Source: a virus
IMG/VR virus record: IMGVR_UViG_3300025896_000060
Coordinates: 1 to 40,256 of that record
Reading direction: 5' to 3' (one strand)
DNA length: 40,256 bases
The notes under the pieces are model-generated. The model searched no databases and was not told where the DNA came from. It saw only the letters and a program-made list of their open reading frames with translations. Below are positions 17,155-23,874 of the stretch, piece after piece (position 1 is the first letter of the stretch; every line of letters starts with the position of its first letter). Made by a program: the position numbers and the translations under genes.

Positions 17155-17981
17155 TAGAATGCCTTACTGTTTTTAACTTTCTGTTCGACCTTAGCGCGGA
17201 ATGCTGGGTCCTTCTGATACAAAGGATTCTTCATATCAGCGGTCATCTGAGCCATGCTCTCGTAACCTTCGGCACCTGTGTTGATGGCTGTGCCACCTTT
17301 AATCAGCTTAGGGTCTTGACCGTTAGCCTCTTGGTATTTAGCCCATACGCCTTGAACCGCTAGTTTAGCAGTGGCGACATCTGAAGTGGTTGCCTTGTTA
17401 TAGGCTTCCAGTTCTTTGGCATCCAAGTTTTGTGAAGCCCATTGAGCCATAGCATCAAAGTTCTCCTGACCACCAATGGACCCGACAACTTCTCCGATAG
17501 CTTTCTCTGAGACAGCTTTAATACCTTCGATATAGGCATCCACCATTGCACGGGGGATACCAGCCTTCTCCAGCTTTTCATAGCTAGCATCAGCCAGTTT
17601 GCCTTCCTTCTCGAACTCAGCCGAGAGTTCTTCCATCTTTAGGCCAGCTTGTTCTACCGCTTGATTAGCAGCATCGTCAGCTTCAGTACCTTCAGGTTTC
17701 TTCTCATCAGCCTTAGCTGGTTCATCCTTCTTAGCTCCTAGCTTACCCTCAAGTTCAGCATAGGCATCAGCCATGGCTTTCATAGGGTCTTCAGCGGAAC
17801 GGAACTTCTCAGGGACCCACTCAGGGATTGCTGGCTTGTTAGCTTCAGCAGCCTTGGGGTCAGTGCCTTCAGCAGCGGCTAGTGCAGCAGCTTGGGCCTC
17901 ATCAGCTTTCTTAGCGAGGGCAGCATCATTAGGACCTTCGGCTCCAGCAGGAGCAGCAGCGTTAGTTTGAAATTCTGCCAT
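17154..17981 (-). CDS. Capsid scaffolding protein (T7 gp9-like)
   Basis: 275 residues against 307 in T7 gp9. It is acidic, Ala/Lys/Glu-rich and low-complexity in its first 110 residues, with PEWVPEKFRSAEDPMKAMADAYAEL spread over about 54-78, a segment typical of T7-like scaffolds. The C-terminal part ends with NPLYQKDPAFRAKVE, also typical. Scaffold proteins guide prohead assembly and leave before maturation. It sits between the connector and capsid genes, with a small protein and the holin interposed. Confidence 0.93.
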   Translation of the reverse strand: MAEFQTNAAAPAGAEGPNDAALAKKADEAQAAALAAAEGTDPKAAEANKPAIPEWVPEKFRSAEDPMKAMADAYAELEGKLGAKKDEPAKADEKKPEGTEADDAANQAVEQAGLKMEELSAEFEKEGKLADASYEKLEKAGIPRAMVDAYIEGIKAVSEKAIGEVVGSIGGQENFDAMAQWASQNLDAKELEAYNKATTSDVATAKLAVQGVWAKYQEANGQDPKLIKGGTAINTGAEGYESMAQMTADMKNPLYQKDPAFRAKVEQKVKNSKAF

Positions 17982-17987
17982 GGGCTA

Positions 17988-18182
17988 TTACTTCGGGGTC
18001 ATAATCTTGTTACCTGAAGGCAGCATATATTCTACGCCAGCTTCAGCATTCTCAGAACCAGGCCATGCTTTAACTTTGGCTTCTGGTTGTTTCACTTCCA
18101 CTTCAGGCAGGGGAGCTGGTGCTTGAGCATCAGGCGCTACCACTACTGGAGTTGGGGCTTCTTGTTCTTTGGCTTTAGCCAT
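17988..18182 (-). CDS. Small Pro/Ala-rich protein between connector and scaffold
   Basis: 64 residues, mostly disordered-looking (APTPVVVAPDAQAPAP), with a short ordered-looking end (WPGSENAEAGVEYMLPSGNKI). It starts inside the end of the connector gene (8-base overlap) and stops six bases before the scaffold start, so it belongs to the head operon. I know no function; a minor head or assembly protein is an inference from position. Confidence 0.75.
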   Translation of the reverse strand: MAKAKEQEAPTPVVVAPDAQAPAPLPEVEVKQPEAKVKAWPGSENAEAGVEYMLPSGNKIMTPK

Positions 18183-19734
18183 TGGGGGTTTCTCCTTGTT
18201 TCATACTTTCGGATGCAATCTTACCGCCAGCGTTGATAGCGTTCGGTCCGAGTGTTTCCATCATTTGTTGTTGCTGCTCTTGTTGCATAGCAGCGGCTTG
18301 TTCTTCCTTGGTCTTCACCAGGCCATCCATCTCAACACCAATCGAAGTACCGAGGCGCGTAATAGCGTCATCAGCATGGATGTAGGTTGGGAGGGCTTCA
18401 GGTCCGAACACCTCTTGCAAGGTCTTCAGGAAGACGGTCAACTTGTTAAGGTCATGACCACGACCAATAGCTTCGATACCAGTGACGATAGCTGGCTTCA
18501 CTACACCCTTAGGAAGGGGAGGAAGTTTCTTCTTCTTCGTCATGGTCGCCATAAGGCGTTTGACAAACGGTAGCTGGAACTCTACTGACAGGATGCTATA
18601 CACACCGCCAAGTACATCTTCCAGTTCCCCAGCCATGAACCTAATCTCTTCAGCAGTTACACGCTCAGCATTACGCTGGATGGCTGAATTGAGGAGGAAG
18701 GCATATGAGAGGCGTTCGATAATCTCATTGAGGGTCTCGCGACCAACACGTAAATCAATAGCCTTCTGGCCTTGAACTACTGTGACATCATCTGCCTTGC
18801 CTTCGCGGACAGCCCAGTTAGGGGCTTCCTCAATATCCTTGGCATCGGTGACACCATTAGGATTGACGAGAACGAGACCCTTAGCGGAAGCTACGGTCCC
18901 TTCTAGGAGGGCGCGGGATAAGCCTTCACATGAGATTAAGTCACCAATGTATTCCTCAACGTGACCACGGCCATAGTCTTCACCATCAATCTTGTTCAGA
19001 CGGAGGGCAAGCCAGGGGCAGTTATCAACGGGGTAGGAACCATCAGAGCCAGCAATCTTCTTGCCACAGGCTTCTTGGTACACCTTGAACTTATTACCAT
19101 CACGGTAAACGTGGGTATAGAGTTCTACAGTCTTATCGGGGGATTTGTTTGTGGCATCTTCTTCAGTGAGACCTTCTCTGACTTCCTCAGGGAGGGCATC
19201 ATAGGAAATCTTATCCAGAGCAATAATGTCTAGGATATTACCATCAGGGTCGCGCTTGCACACATAACGGTCCAAGCGGTAAGCTCTCATGCCACCCTCA
19301 GGGATTAGGAAGAAGAGGATGTTGCCACCAACTACGAGATGGCGTAAGCCTTCTCCAACGGTGACACGGATAGCAGTAGCTTCAATTTCACTCATCACTG
19401 AGCGTTCAATTTTACTTAGCGCCTTATCGACTTCAGCCTTCATATCAGGGCGACCAGAGAATTGCTCTAAGGTGTACTCATCAATGACTAGGCGGAAGAA
19501 AGGCGAATTAGCGGGGAGGAGGGCCAGCAGTAGCTTAGAGCTAATGTTGTTCACACCACGAGCACCAATGGATTGGTACGGGGTTGGCAGCTCGGAGCTA
19601 CCTGTGTGGCCATCACGGGGTAAGAGAGAGGGGATAGTTAGTTCGGCGGCTCTTCGTGCTCTCTCTAAGAAGGGATGTCTAGTTGTGACTAGCTGCTCAT
19701 ACCTTTTCTTAGCCGTTGTATTCTCTGCTTCCAT
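18175..19734 (-). CDS. Head-tail connector / portal protein (T7 gp8-like)
   Basis: 519 residues against 536 in T7 gp8. It forms the dodecameric portal at the packaging vertex. Typical segments are the N-terminal RYEQLVTTRHPFLERARRAAELTIPSLLP, split over about 11-40, then GARGVNNISSKLLLALLP. In the C-terminal half are RNAERVTAEEIRFMA and LGGVYSILSVEFQLP. The C-terminus is Gln/Met-rich (QQEQQQQMM). The ribosome binding site is weak (TAAG), so coupling to the preceding small gene is likely. Confidence 0.96.
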   Translation of the reverse strand: MEAENTTAKKRYEQLVTTRHPFLERARRAAELTIPSLLPRDGHTGSSELPTPYQSIGARGVNNISSKLLLALLPANSPFFRLVIDEYTLEQFSGRPDMKAEVDKALSKIERSVMSEIEATAIRVTVGEGLRHLVVGGNILFFLIPEGGMRAYRLDRYVCKRDPDGNILDIIALDKISYDALPEEVREGLTEEDATNKSPDKTVELYTHVYRDGNKFKVYQEACGKKIAGSDGSYPVDNCPWLALRLNKIDGEDYGRGHVEEYIGDLISCEGLSRALLEGTVASAKGLVLVNPNGVTDAKDIEEAPNWAVREGKADDVTVVQGQKAIDLRVGRETLNEIIERLSYAFLLNSAIQRNAERVTAEEIRFMAGELEDVLGGVYSILSVEFQLPFVKRLMATMTKKKKLPPLPKGVVKPAIVTGIEAIGRGHDLNKLTVFLKTLQEVFGPEALPTYIHADDAITRLGTSIGVEMDGLVKTKEEQAAAMQQEQQQQMMETLGPNAINAGGKIASESMKQGETPNG

Positions 19735-19736
19735 AC

Positions 19737-19952
19737 TTAGCTAGGGATGTTCAAGCCTGACAGTCCACCAACAGGGGCGGCTGAGGCTAAGTCAATACGG
19801 AGGGAGTTGCGGCCTGTGCGGCTACGCTTCTGGCCACTGCTAGAGTCGGTGTCAATCCTTGGAGCCAACTGACGTTGGACCTCAGGTGCCATCGGTGCAG
19901 GGGCAGGAGCAACAGCAGCGGGAATCTTGGGGGCCTTAGGTGTTAAGCACAT
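19737..19952 (-). CDS. Small virion/tail assembly protein (gp6.7/gp7.3-like)
   Basis: 71 residues. It opens MCLTPKAPKIP, like T7 gp6.7, and the C-terminal part (SGQKRSRTGRNSLRI then GLSGLNI) resembles the end of T7 gp7.3, a tail assembly/host-range protein. The middle is Pro/Ala-rich. In T7 both genes lie just before the connector, as here. The exact orthology is uncertain, but a small virion component is likely. Confidence 0.8.
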   Translation of the reverse strand: MCLTPKAPKIPAAVAPAPAPMAPEVQRQLAPRIDTDSSSGQKRSRTGRNSLRIDLASAAPVGGLSGLNIPS

Positions 19953-19955
19953 TGT

Positions 19956-20135
19956 TTAAGCCTTCAATATATTCTGTTCTTGCTTCTGCTTCTGAGCAGC
20001 CAAGTGTCTCACTACGGAGACCTGGCCACCTCTGAACATCAGCTTGCGTTCTGTTTCGTGTTCGTCTGGGGCAACATCAGGGAAAATCGTCATGAGGTAC
20101 TTCATGAGTTCATCTGTAATCGGGGGGGCTTGCAT
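19956..20135 (-). CDS. First gene of the virion operon, small unknown protein
   Basis: A 59-residue frame from the ATG at 20135 to TAA at 19956-19958. It reads MQAPPITDELMKYLMTIFPD at the start, contains RGGQVSVVRHLAAQ, and ends with a Gln/Lys-rich helix. It starts about 35 bases downstream of the phage promoter at 20169-20188 and stops three bases before the next gene, so it fits the operon well. I recall similar short FPD/GQxSVV proteins ahead of portals in other podoviruses, but know no function. The AGGATTACAAG run upstream is a modest ribosome binding site. Confidence 0.75.
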   Translation of the reverse strand: MQAPPITDELMKYLMTIFPDVAPDEHETERKLMFRGGQVSVVRHLAAQKQKQEQNILKA

Positions 20136-20168
20136 TGCTCTTGTAATCCTATGTTTATCCCAGGAGGG

Positions 20169-20188
20169 TTCTATGGTGGTCTAATTGA
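20169..20188 (-). promoter_or_regulatory. Phage RNA polymerase promoter for the virion operon
   Basis: Contains CAATTAGACCACCATAGAA on the minus strand, identical over 19 bases to the copies at 1500 and 30735. It lies after a terminator-like hairpin and before the connector-to-terminase block. The downstream leader has CCTGGGATAAACATAGGAT, nearly the same as in the 1.5 kb copy. Confidence 0.85.
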
Positions 20189-20217
20189 GATATAACTTGC
20201 CAATATGGAAACCAAAC

Positions 20218-20256
20218 AGGGGAGCTGAGCACCTATATAATAAGTGTAGCTCCCCT
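20218..20256 (-). terminator. Terminator-like hairpin after the methyltransferase-like gene
   Basis: A perfect 9-base inverted repeat, AGGGGAGCT/AGCTCCCCT, with a 21-base spacer, followed on the minus strand by GTTTGGTTT. A second small palindrome (CCCC TAT GGGG) lies at 20252-20262. The element separates the DNA-metabolism block from the late promoter; it may terminate middle transcripts or act as a processing site. Confidence 0.55.
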
Positions 20257-20262
20257 ATGGGG

Positions 20263-20817
20263 TTATCCCCACTGCTCCGCCATAGCCTGAGCTATACCAG
20301 TGAAAGTGCGGCTCCGTTCCTTCCATCGGTCAGGTCCAGGAGGCATCATGTGAACACGCGCCTCTCTACCCTCAACGATGTCGGTAGGAATTAGTTTTGG
20401 TAGGCCCTTAAGCCACAAGCAAGTAGCCTTCGTTTCCCCATGCCCGAATTGCCAAGGTTGGATAATCTGGGTGGGTTTGCGAATGCGACTACTGATTATG
20501 CTAATGGGGTTCTCTAAAGCAATCTTCGGGATGTCACAGTCGAGAAGCATTTGAACGAAGTCCAACGCTTCGGCCTGTTCTTGTTTCTTATCCTTGAACC
20601 ATCTAGCCCCTGATACCGCGAGGTGTGTGCAGGGTGGATGGAAGATTGCCAAATCGTAGGCCCCCCCCCGTTTGTTCAGAAGGTCCCTTAGGTCACCTTG
20701 ATAGTGAGGCCCAGGGACTTCTGTTGGGAGAAGGTCGCATGATATAGCATCATGTCCGGCCTTAATAAAAGCATCTCTTACTACGCCGGAGTATTCACAT
20801 CCAACTAGAACTTTCAT
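20263..20817 (-). CDS. Cytosine-5 methyltransferase-like protein without target domain
   Basis: 184 residues with the Rossmann-type core of C5 cytosine methyltransferases. The SAM-binding opening is VLVGCEYSGVVRDAF; a PPC motif at about 61-63 carries the cysteine nucleophile position, and ENP at about 102-104 matches the ENV motif. No separate target-recognition domain is visible, and the protein is about half the length of a typical enzyme. Possible roles are modification of phage DNA against restriction or a non-DNA substrate; activity is inferred. The start overlaps the preceding gene by four bases (ATGA). Confidence 0.72.
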   Translation of the reverse strand: MKVLVGCEYSGVVRDAFIKAGHDAISCDLLPTEVPGPHYQGDLRDLLNKRGGAYDLAIFHPPCTHLAVSGARWFKDKKQEQAEALDFVQMLLDCDIPKIALENPISIISSRIRKPTQIIQPWQFGHGETKATCLWLKGLPKLIPTDIVEGREARVHMMPPGPDRWKERSRTFTGIAQAMAEQWG

Positions 20818-21023
20818 TTGGGCCTAATCGTAATCACAATTTCTTGTGGCATATGGCCATCATAGGCTTCCTGGGTAAGGAAGCTCATCATGCGCTCACT
20901 GAAATCCTTCACTGCCATCTCGGCTACAGCCTTAGCTGTGCCTGACAGTTTAGGACAATCAGGGCATCCACGCTTTACAAACATGGAGCCTGTAACGTGG
21001 TCTCTGGTAATCTTTGCTCTCAT
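20814..21023 (-). CDS. Small protein with a CPDC motif
   Basis: 69 residues, unrecognised. It has a CPDC pair at about 20-23, which alone is too little for a zinc site, then a helical middle and a beta-like end (EIVITIRPK). GGGAGA upstream is a good ribosome binding site, and the start overlaps the MazG-like gene's stop. It is translationally linked to both neighbours in the nucleotide-metabolism cluster. Confidence 0.7.
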   Translation of the reverse strand: MRAKITRDHVTGSMFVKRGCPDCPKLSGTAKAVAEMAVKDFSERMMSFLTQEAYDGHMPQEIVITIRPK

Positions 21024-21430
21024 ACTAAATCTCCCATTACAGCCGGACGGTAGTTGGGTCCTTTAAGGATTTTCCCATCTTCCCTCTTCAGGGGCATACC
21101 GTTTGAATCCAGCTTGCTCATGTTGCTCTCATGGACGCGATTAAACGCTTCATCCATATCGAACCCAAATGCTAAGCCTGTGCCGTAAACGACATAGAGC
21201 ATATCACAGAGTTCCTTGATGAAGTTCTCAGGAGTATCGCTTTTCACAATCTCCATGTATTCCTCAGCCATCAGCCGCTTGCGGAGCTGGAAGAGGGCAT
21301 TCACTTCATCATCCCTAGTGTCCTCATTGGACAGCCGAGGGTACGGCATATCTTCAGCGCGGAGCTTACGACCCATGGGTTGCCCCATGATAGCCGTGAA
21401 CTGCCTCACCTTTTGAAAGTTAGTTTCCAC
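21020..21430 (-). CDS. MazG-like nucleotide pyrophosphohydrolase
   Basis: 136 residues of the all-alpha NTP pyrophosphohydrolase superfamily: EEYMEIVK followed by ELCDMLYVVYGTGLAFG gives the acidic metal-binding pattern on two helices. The C-terminal MSKL, then KGPNYRPA, is typical of the phage/PRA-PH-like branch. It would hydrolyse (d)NTPs, cleaning the pool or lowering an alarmone-type signal. The start is GTG at 21430, seven bases after GGAG, overlapping the kinase gene's end. Confidence 0.85.
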   Translation of the reverse strand: METNFQKVRQFTAIMGQPMGRKLRAEDMPYPRLSNEDTRDDEVNALFQLRKRLMAEEYMEIVKSDTPENFIKELCDMLYVVYGTGLAFGFDMDEAFNRVHESNMSKLDSNGMPLKREDGKILKGPNYRPAVMGDLV

Positions 21431-22154
21431 GTAGGGACTCCATCAGGGTTTGAATTTGGGTCTCTAGGTCCTTCTGGGAGCCTAGGTTGTAGATGTGCCT
21501 GTCAAAGACTGCTTTCTCCAGTTGGCCCTCACTCGCATGAGTGGGTTTAACTAGAAGGTGGGGTCTATGTATGTGCCAGGTTTCAACGCGCCCAGGGATG
21601 GATGCTAGCGCAGCAAGCTCATTGGGGAAGCGTAGGTCATCCACCACTACCTTATGACCTTTCATGGTCAGGGCAGCTATACGGCGAATGGCAATGCGAA
21701 CCCAGAAGTCATCTTGGAGGGTGTTACGTCCCCATTCAGTCCCTAGGGTTTGCATCATACGACGAGGGGTAAGAGCACCGAAACCTTCTATGGGTTCCTC
21801 TTTTGCTCCACCCTCAATCATATCATCAATCTCATCGAAGCCTTTCCCCATGTAGGGGTAGAGAGATGCTAGCATTCTCTTCAGAGGCTCTGCGAATTTC
21901 ACCACTTCGTAGCCATACTTCTCAATCAGGATGTTAGCCGTTGTGGACTTACCTGATTGCATGTTGCTACTGTACAGCCCGATTACTTGCGGGAGGTTTT
22001 CTTCCCTTTGGAGGGCTGTTTCAACTTGCGCTGTGATGCGCTTGTATTCGCTTTTGCTGACACCGAGGATGTTTTCTGCTCCTGGGCCGGATTGGCTTGG
22101 GGCTGTGGTTCTTCCTGCGGGGGTAACACTGGGGCGACTTGGGGTGGGTTCCAT
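21420..22154 (-). CDS. Deoxynucleoside monophosphate kinase-like P-loop protein
   Basis: 244 residues. A P-loop (SNMQSGKST, about 63-71) follows a beta-strand (QVIGLY). Later come a LID/NMP-type region with RRMMQTLGTEWGR and a Walker B-like strand (KVVVDDLRFPNE). This is the phage dNMP kinase pattern, raising dNDP supply for replication. The first 55 residues are Pro/Ser/Thr-rich and lie inside the exonuclease gene in another frame (172-base overlap). No good ribosome binding site precedes the ATG at 22154, yet the P-loop strand is encoded within the overlap, so a start upstream of the exonuclease stop is required. Confidence 0.85.
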   Translation of the reverse strand: MEPTPSRPSVTPAGRTTAPSQSGPGAENILGVSKSEYKRITAQVETALQREENLPQVIGLYSSNMQSGKSTTANILIEKYGYEVVKFAEPLKRMLASLYPYMGKGFDEIDDMIEGGAKEEPIEGFGALTPRRMMQTLGTEWGRNTLQDDFWVRIAIRRIAALTMKGHKVVVDDLRFPNELAALASIPGRVETWHIHRPHLLVKPTHASEGQLEKAVFDRHIYNLGSQKDLETQIQTLMESLRGN

Positions 22155-22912
22155 TCGATTACTTTCTTATTCTTTAGGTCATAGTCTTGGGCATGGCAGA
22201 TACGGGCCACTCGTGCATTCACAAGAGCGTCCACTTCACCTAAGCCAGCCTTACGGAATGCTTCCACTACTACAGCCCACCAAGTAGCAACCTGAACATC
22301 TAGCTCTACACCATACGAGATGGTTGCAGCGTCTAGGAGTCGGGTGGCAGCTACAGGACCAACACCAGGGCAACCAGGGTAACCATCTGTGCTATCACCC
22401 ACGAGGGTTTGGTACATATGGTTATAGGCTGCACGGCCAGGATTGATTTGGTAGAGCTTACCTTGCCGATACACCTGACTGGGAATGGTGAAGAGGTCTT
22501 TATCACCAGAGACAATTACCTTGTCCCCTTTAACCAGAGTCGGGTGGGTGGCCAAGATGCCGAGAATATCATCAGCTTCTAGGCCAGGACGGATATAAGT
22601 ATTGTAGTTCGCTGTGATGTACTCACGGAGAGCTGGGAGGACCAGCGGCTTGCGGGTCTCCTTACGGTTACTCTTGTAAGTTGGCATCACTGTTTTGCGC
22701 CAGTTGCTTTCAGCGCATGTGAGAGCAATGACAACTTCAGCAGCGTCAAGCTCTTCTAGTATCTTCTGCATATCCTCATTGAACATACGGGTGGCTTCAT
22801 CAGCGTCCGCATGGAGGGTCCAGATGTTGCCCCAGTTAGTTGGGCGTTCCACCGAGGTAGCAGCTTTGTAGGCGTAGATGTCTCCATCAATGAGGAGAAT
22901 TTTCTTCGGCAT
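21983..22912 (-). CDS. 5'-3' exonuclease (T7 gp6-like)
   Basis: 309 residues against 300 in T7 gp6. It degrades host DNA and removes primers. FLAP/PIN-type acidic motifs are visible: LIDGDIYAYKA at the N-terminus, GLEADDILG at about 114-122 and VIVSGDKDLF at about 132-141, followed by GCPGVGPVAATRLL, a helix-hairpin-helix. The last 60 residues are a Pro/Gln/Lys-rich tail that overlaps the kinase frame. The start shares a base with the stop of the HslV-like gene. Confidence 0.94.
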   Translation of the reverse strand: MPKKILLIDGDIYAYKAATSVERPTNWGNIWTLHADADEATRMFNEDMQKILEELDAAEVVIALTCAESNWRKTVMPTYKSNRKETRKPLVLPALREYITANYNTYIRPGLEADDILGILATHPTLVKGDKVIVSGDKDLFTIPSQVYRQGKLYQINPGRAAYNHMYQTLVGDSTDGYPGCPGVGPVAATRLLDAATISYGVELDVQVATWWAVVVEAFRKAGLGEVDALVNARVARICHAQDYDLKNKKVIEWNPPQVAPVLPPQEEPQPQANPAQEQKTSSVSAKANTSASQRKLKQPSKGKKTSRK

Positions 22913-23415
22913 TACTTCTTCGCTTTCTTCTTGGTGGGTTTCTTTTTCTTGGACGGAGAAGCATTGACCACGATGTTATCAACTCCCATGCCACAGTAGA
23001 TGTCATGTTCAGATGTAAACAACACAGCCTGACGAGCAGTTTGCCCAAGGGCTAGTGCCGCCAATGCGAAGTTCTCACCACAGCCGAATGCTTGCTTCTT
23101 GCTTGGAAGGTACTCACCTTGAGGGAAGCGGCAATACAGCCACAAGCCATCAAAGCCTGGTTTGGCCACGATAAGGTAAGCCTCAGCTTCACCCTTCATG
23201 CCTTCCAGTTCGCTTCGGTTATTCGGGAAGTCTTCGTTCTTTGCCCCGTTGCGATACCACTCCATAAGAGCGAAGGAAGTATCACCAGCACCACATACGG
23301 CCATAGCCTCACCGTTCTTTAAACGATGGACCTTGATGCACTCTGTTCTGGTGTTACCCATTGTGAGTTGGCGGTCAGCAGCAAGGTTCTTACCGTCCCA
23401 TGCAATTACTGTCAT
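22912..23415 (-). CDS. HslV/proteasome beta-like Ntn hydrolase
   Basis: 167 residues. It opens MTVIAWDGKNLAADRQ, which matches the N-terminus of HslV and proteasome beta subunits, where Thr2 becomes the catalytic N-terminal nucleophile after methionine removal. The downstream GCGENFALAALALG corresponds to the family's Gly-rich helix start. The C-terminus is a very basic tail (SKKKKPTKKKAKK) not found in HslV. No HslU-like ATPase is encoded nearby. Related proteins occur in several phage groups; substrate and role are unknown. It lies between a small protein gene and the exonuclease, overlapping both slightly. Confidence 0.8.
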   Translation of the reverse strand: MTVIAWDGKNLAADRQLTMGNTRTECIKVHRLKNGEAMAVCGAGDTSFALMEWYRNGAKNEDFPNNRSELEGMKGEAEAYLIVAKPGFDGLWLYCRFPQGEYLPSKKQAFGCGENFALAALALGQTARQAVLFTSEHDIYCGMGVDNIVVNASPSKKKKPTKKKAKK

Positions 23416-23648
23416 AGTGCCTTAGCCTTTCTCCGTGGGGGCATAAGGCCCTTCAGGATGTAAAGGTGTTCTAATCCTTCGAGGGTGATTTGCCATGTCC
23501 GGCCATAGTAGCCAGCAGCAATCCTCGTAGTGATGTAGCCTTCACTCGCAGCCATGGCCACGAAGTCCGCATTGTCTCTAGCGAAGTCTGACTTGGTGGT
23601 GAAGGATTTGGTGTGGGCCATCTCTAGGACCACTTGTAGTTTGCTCAT
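23412..23648 (-). CDS. Small winged-helix-like protein
   Basis: 78 residues from the ATG at 23648, preferred because AAGGGG lies eight bases upstream; the longer frame to 23714 is a shadow of the preceding gene. The order of short helices and a beta turn (SDFARDNADFVAMAASEGYITTRI, split over about 19-42, then GRTWQITLEGLEHL) looks like a winged helix. The basic end is PPRRKAKAL. A DNA-binding role is possible but unproven. Confidence 0.7.
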   Translation of the reverse strand: MSKLQVVLEMAHTKSFTTKSDFARDNADFVAMAASEGYITTRIAAGYYGRTWQITLEGLEHLYILKGLMPPRRKAKAL

Positions 23649-23874
23649 TAGGTTTCCCCTTGTAGGTATCCCAGATATAATTGAAGAAGCGGCGGACATA
23701 GTATCCACGCACAATGCTAATCACTGTGAACAGGATAGCCATGAGGCAGTGTTGGTGCATTGGTATGTGAACCCCGAATAAGGGGAACACCACCATCTGA
23801 GTAGCCACAGCTATAACATAGCCAATGGCTGTGCCAGCACACGCTTCTATAAATGATTGTTTCTTGGTTTGCAT
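23578..23874 (-). CDS. DUF7220-type small membrane protein
   Basis: 98 residues with two hydrophobic helices (about 15-35 and 40-56) and the repeated phage pattern GYVIAVATQMVVFPLFG followed by ILFTVISIVRGYYVRRFFN. I recognise this as the short two-TM protein common in phages and prophages (DUF7220 type), function unknown. The start overlaps the DNA polymerase stop (TAATG). The last 24 residues are hydrophilic and overlap the next gene by 71 bases in another frame. Confidence 0.8.
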   Translation of the reverse strand: MQTKKQSFIEACAGTAIGYVIAVATQMVVFPLFGVHIPMHQHCLMAILFTVISIVRGYYVRRFFNYIWDTYKGKPNEQTTSGPRDGPHQILHHQVRLR

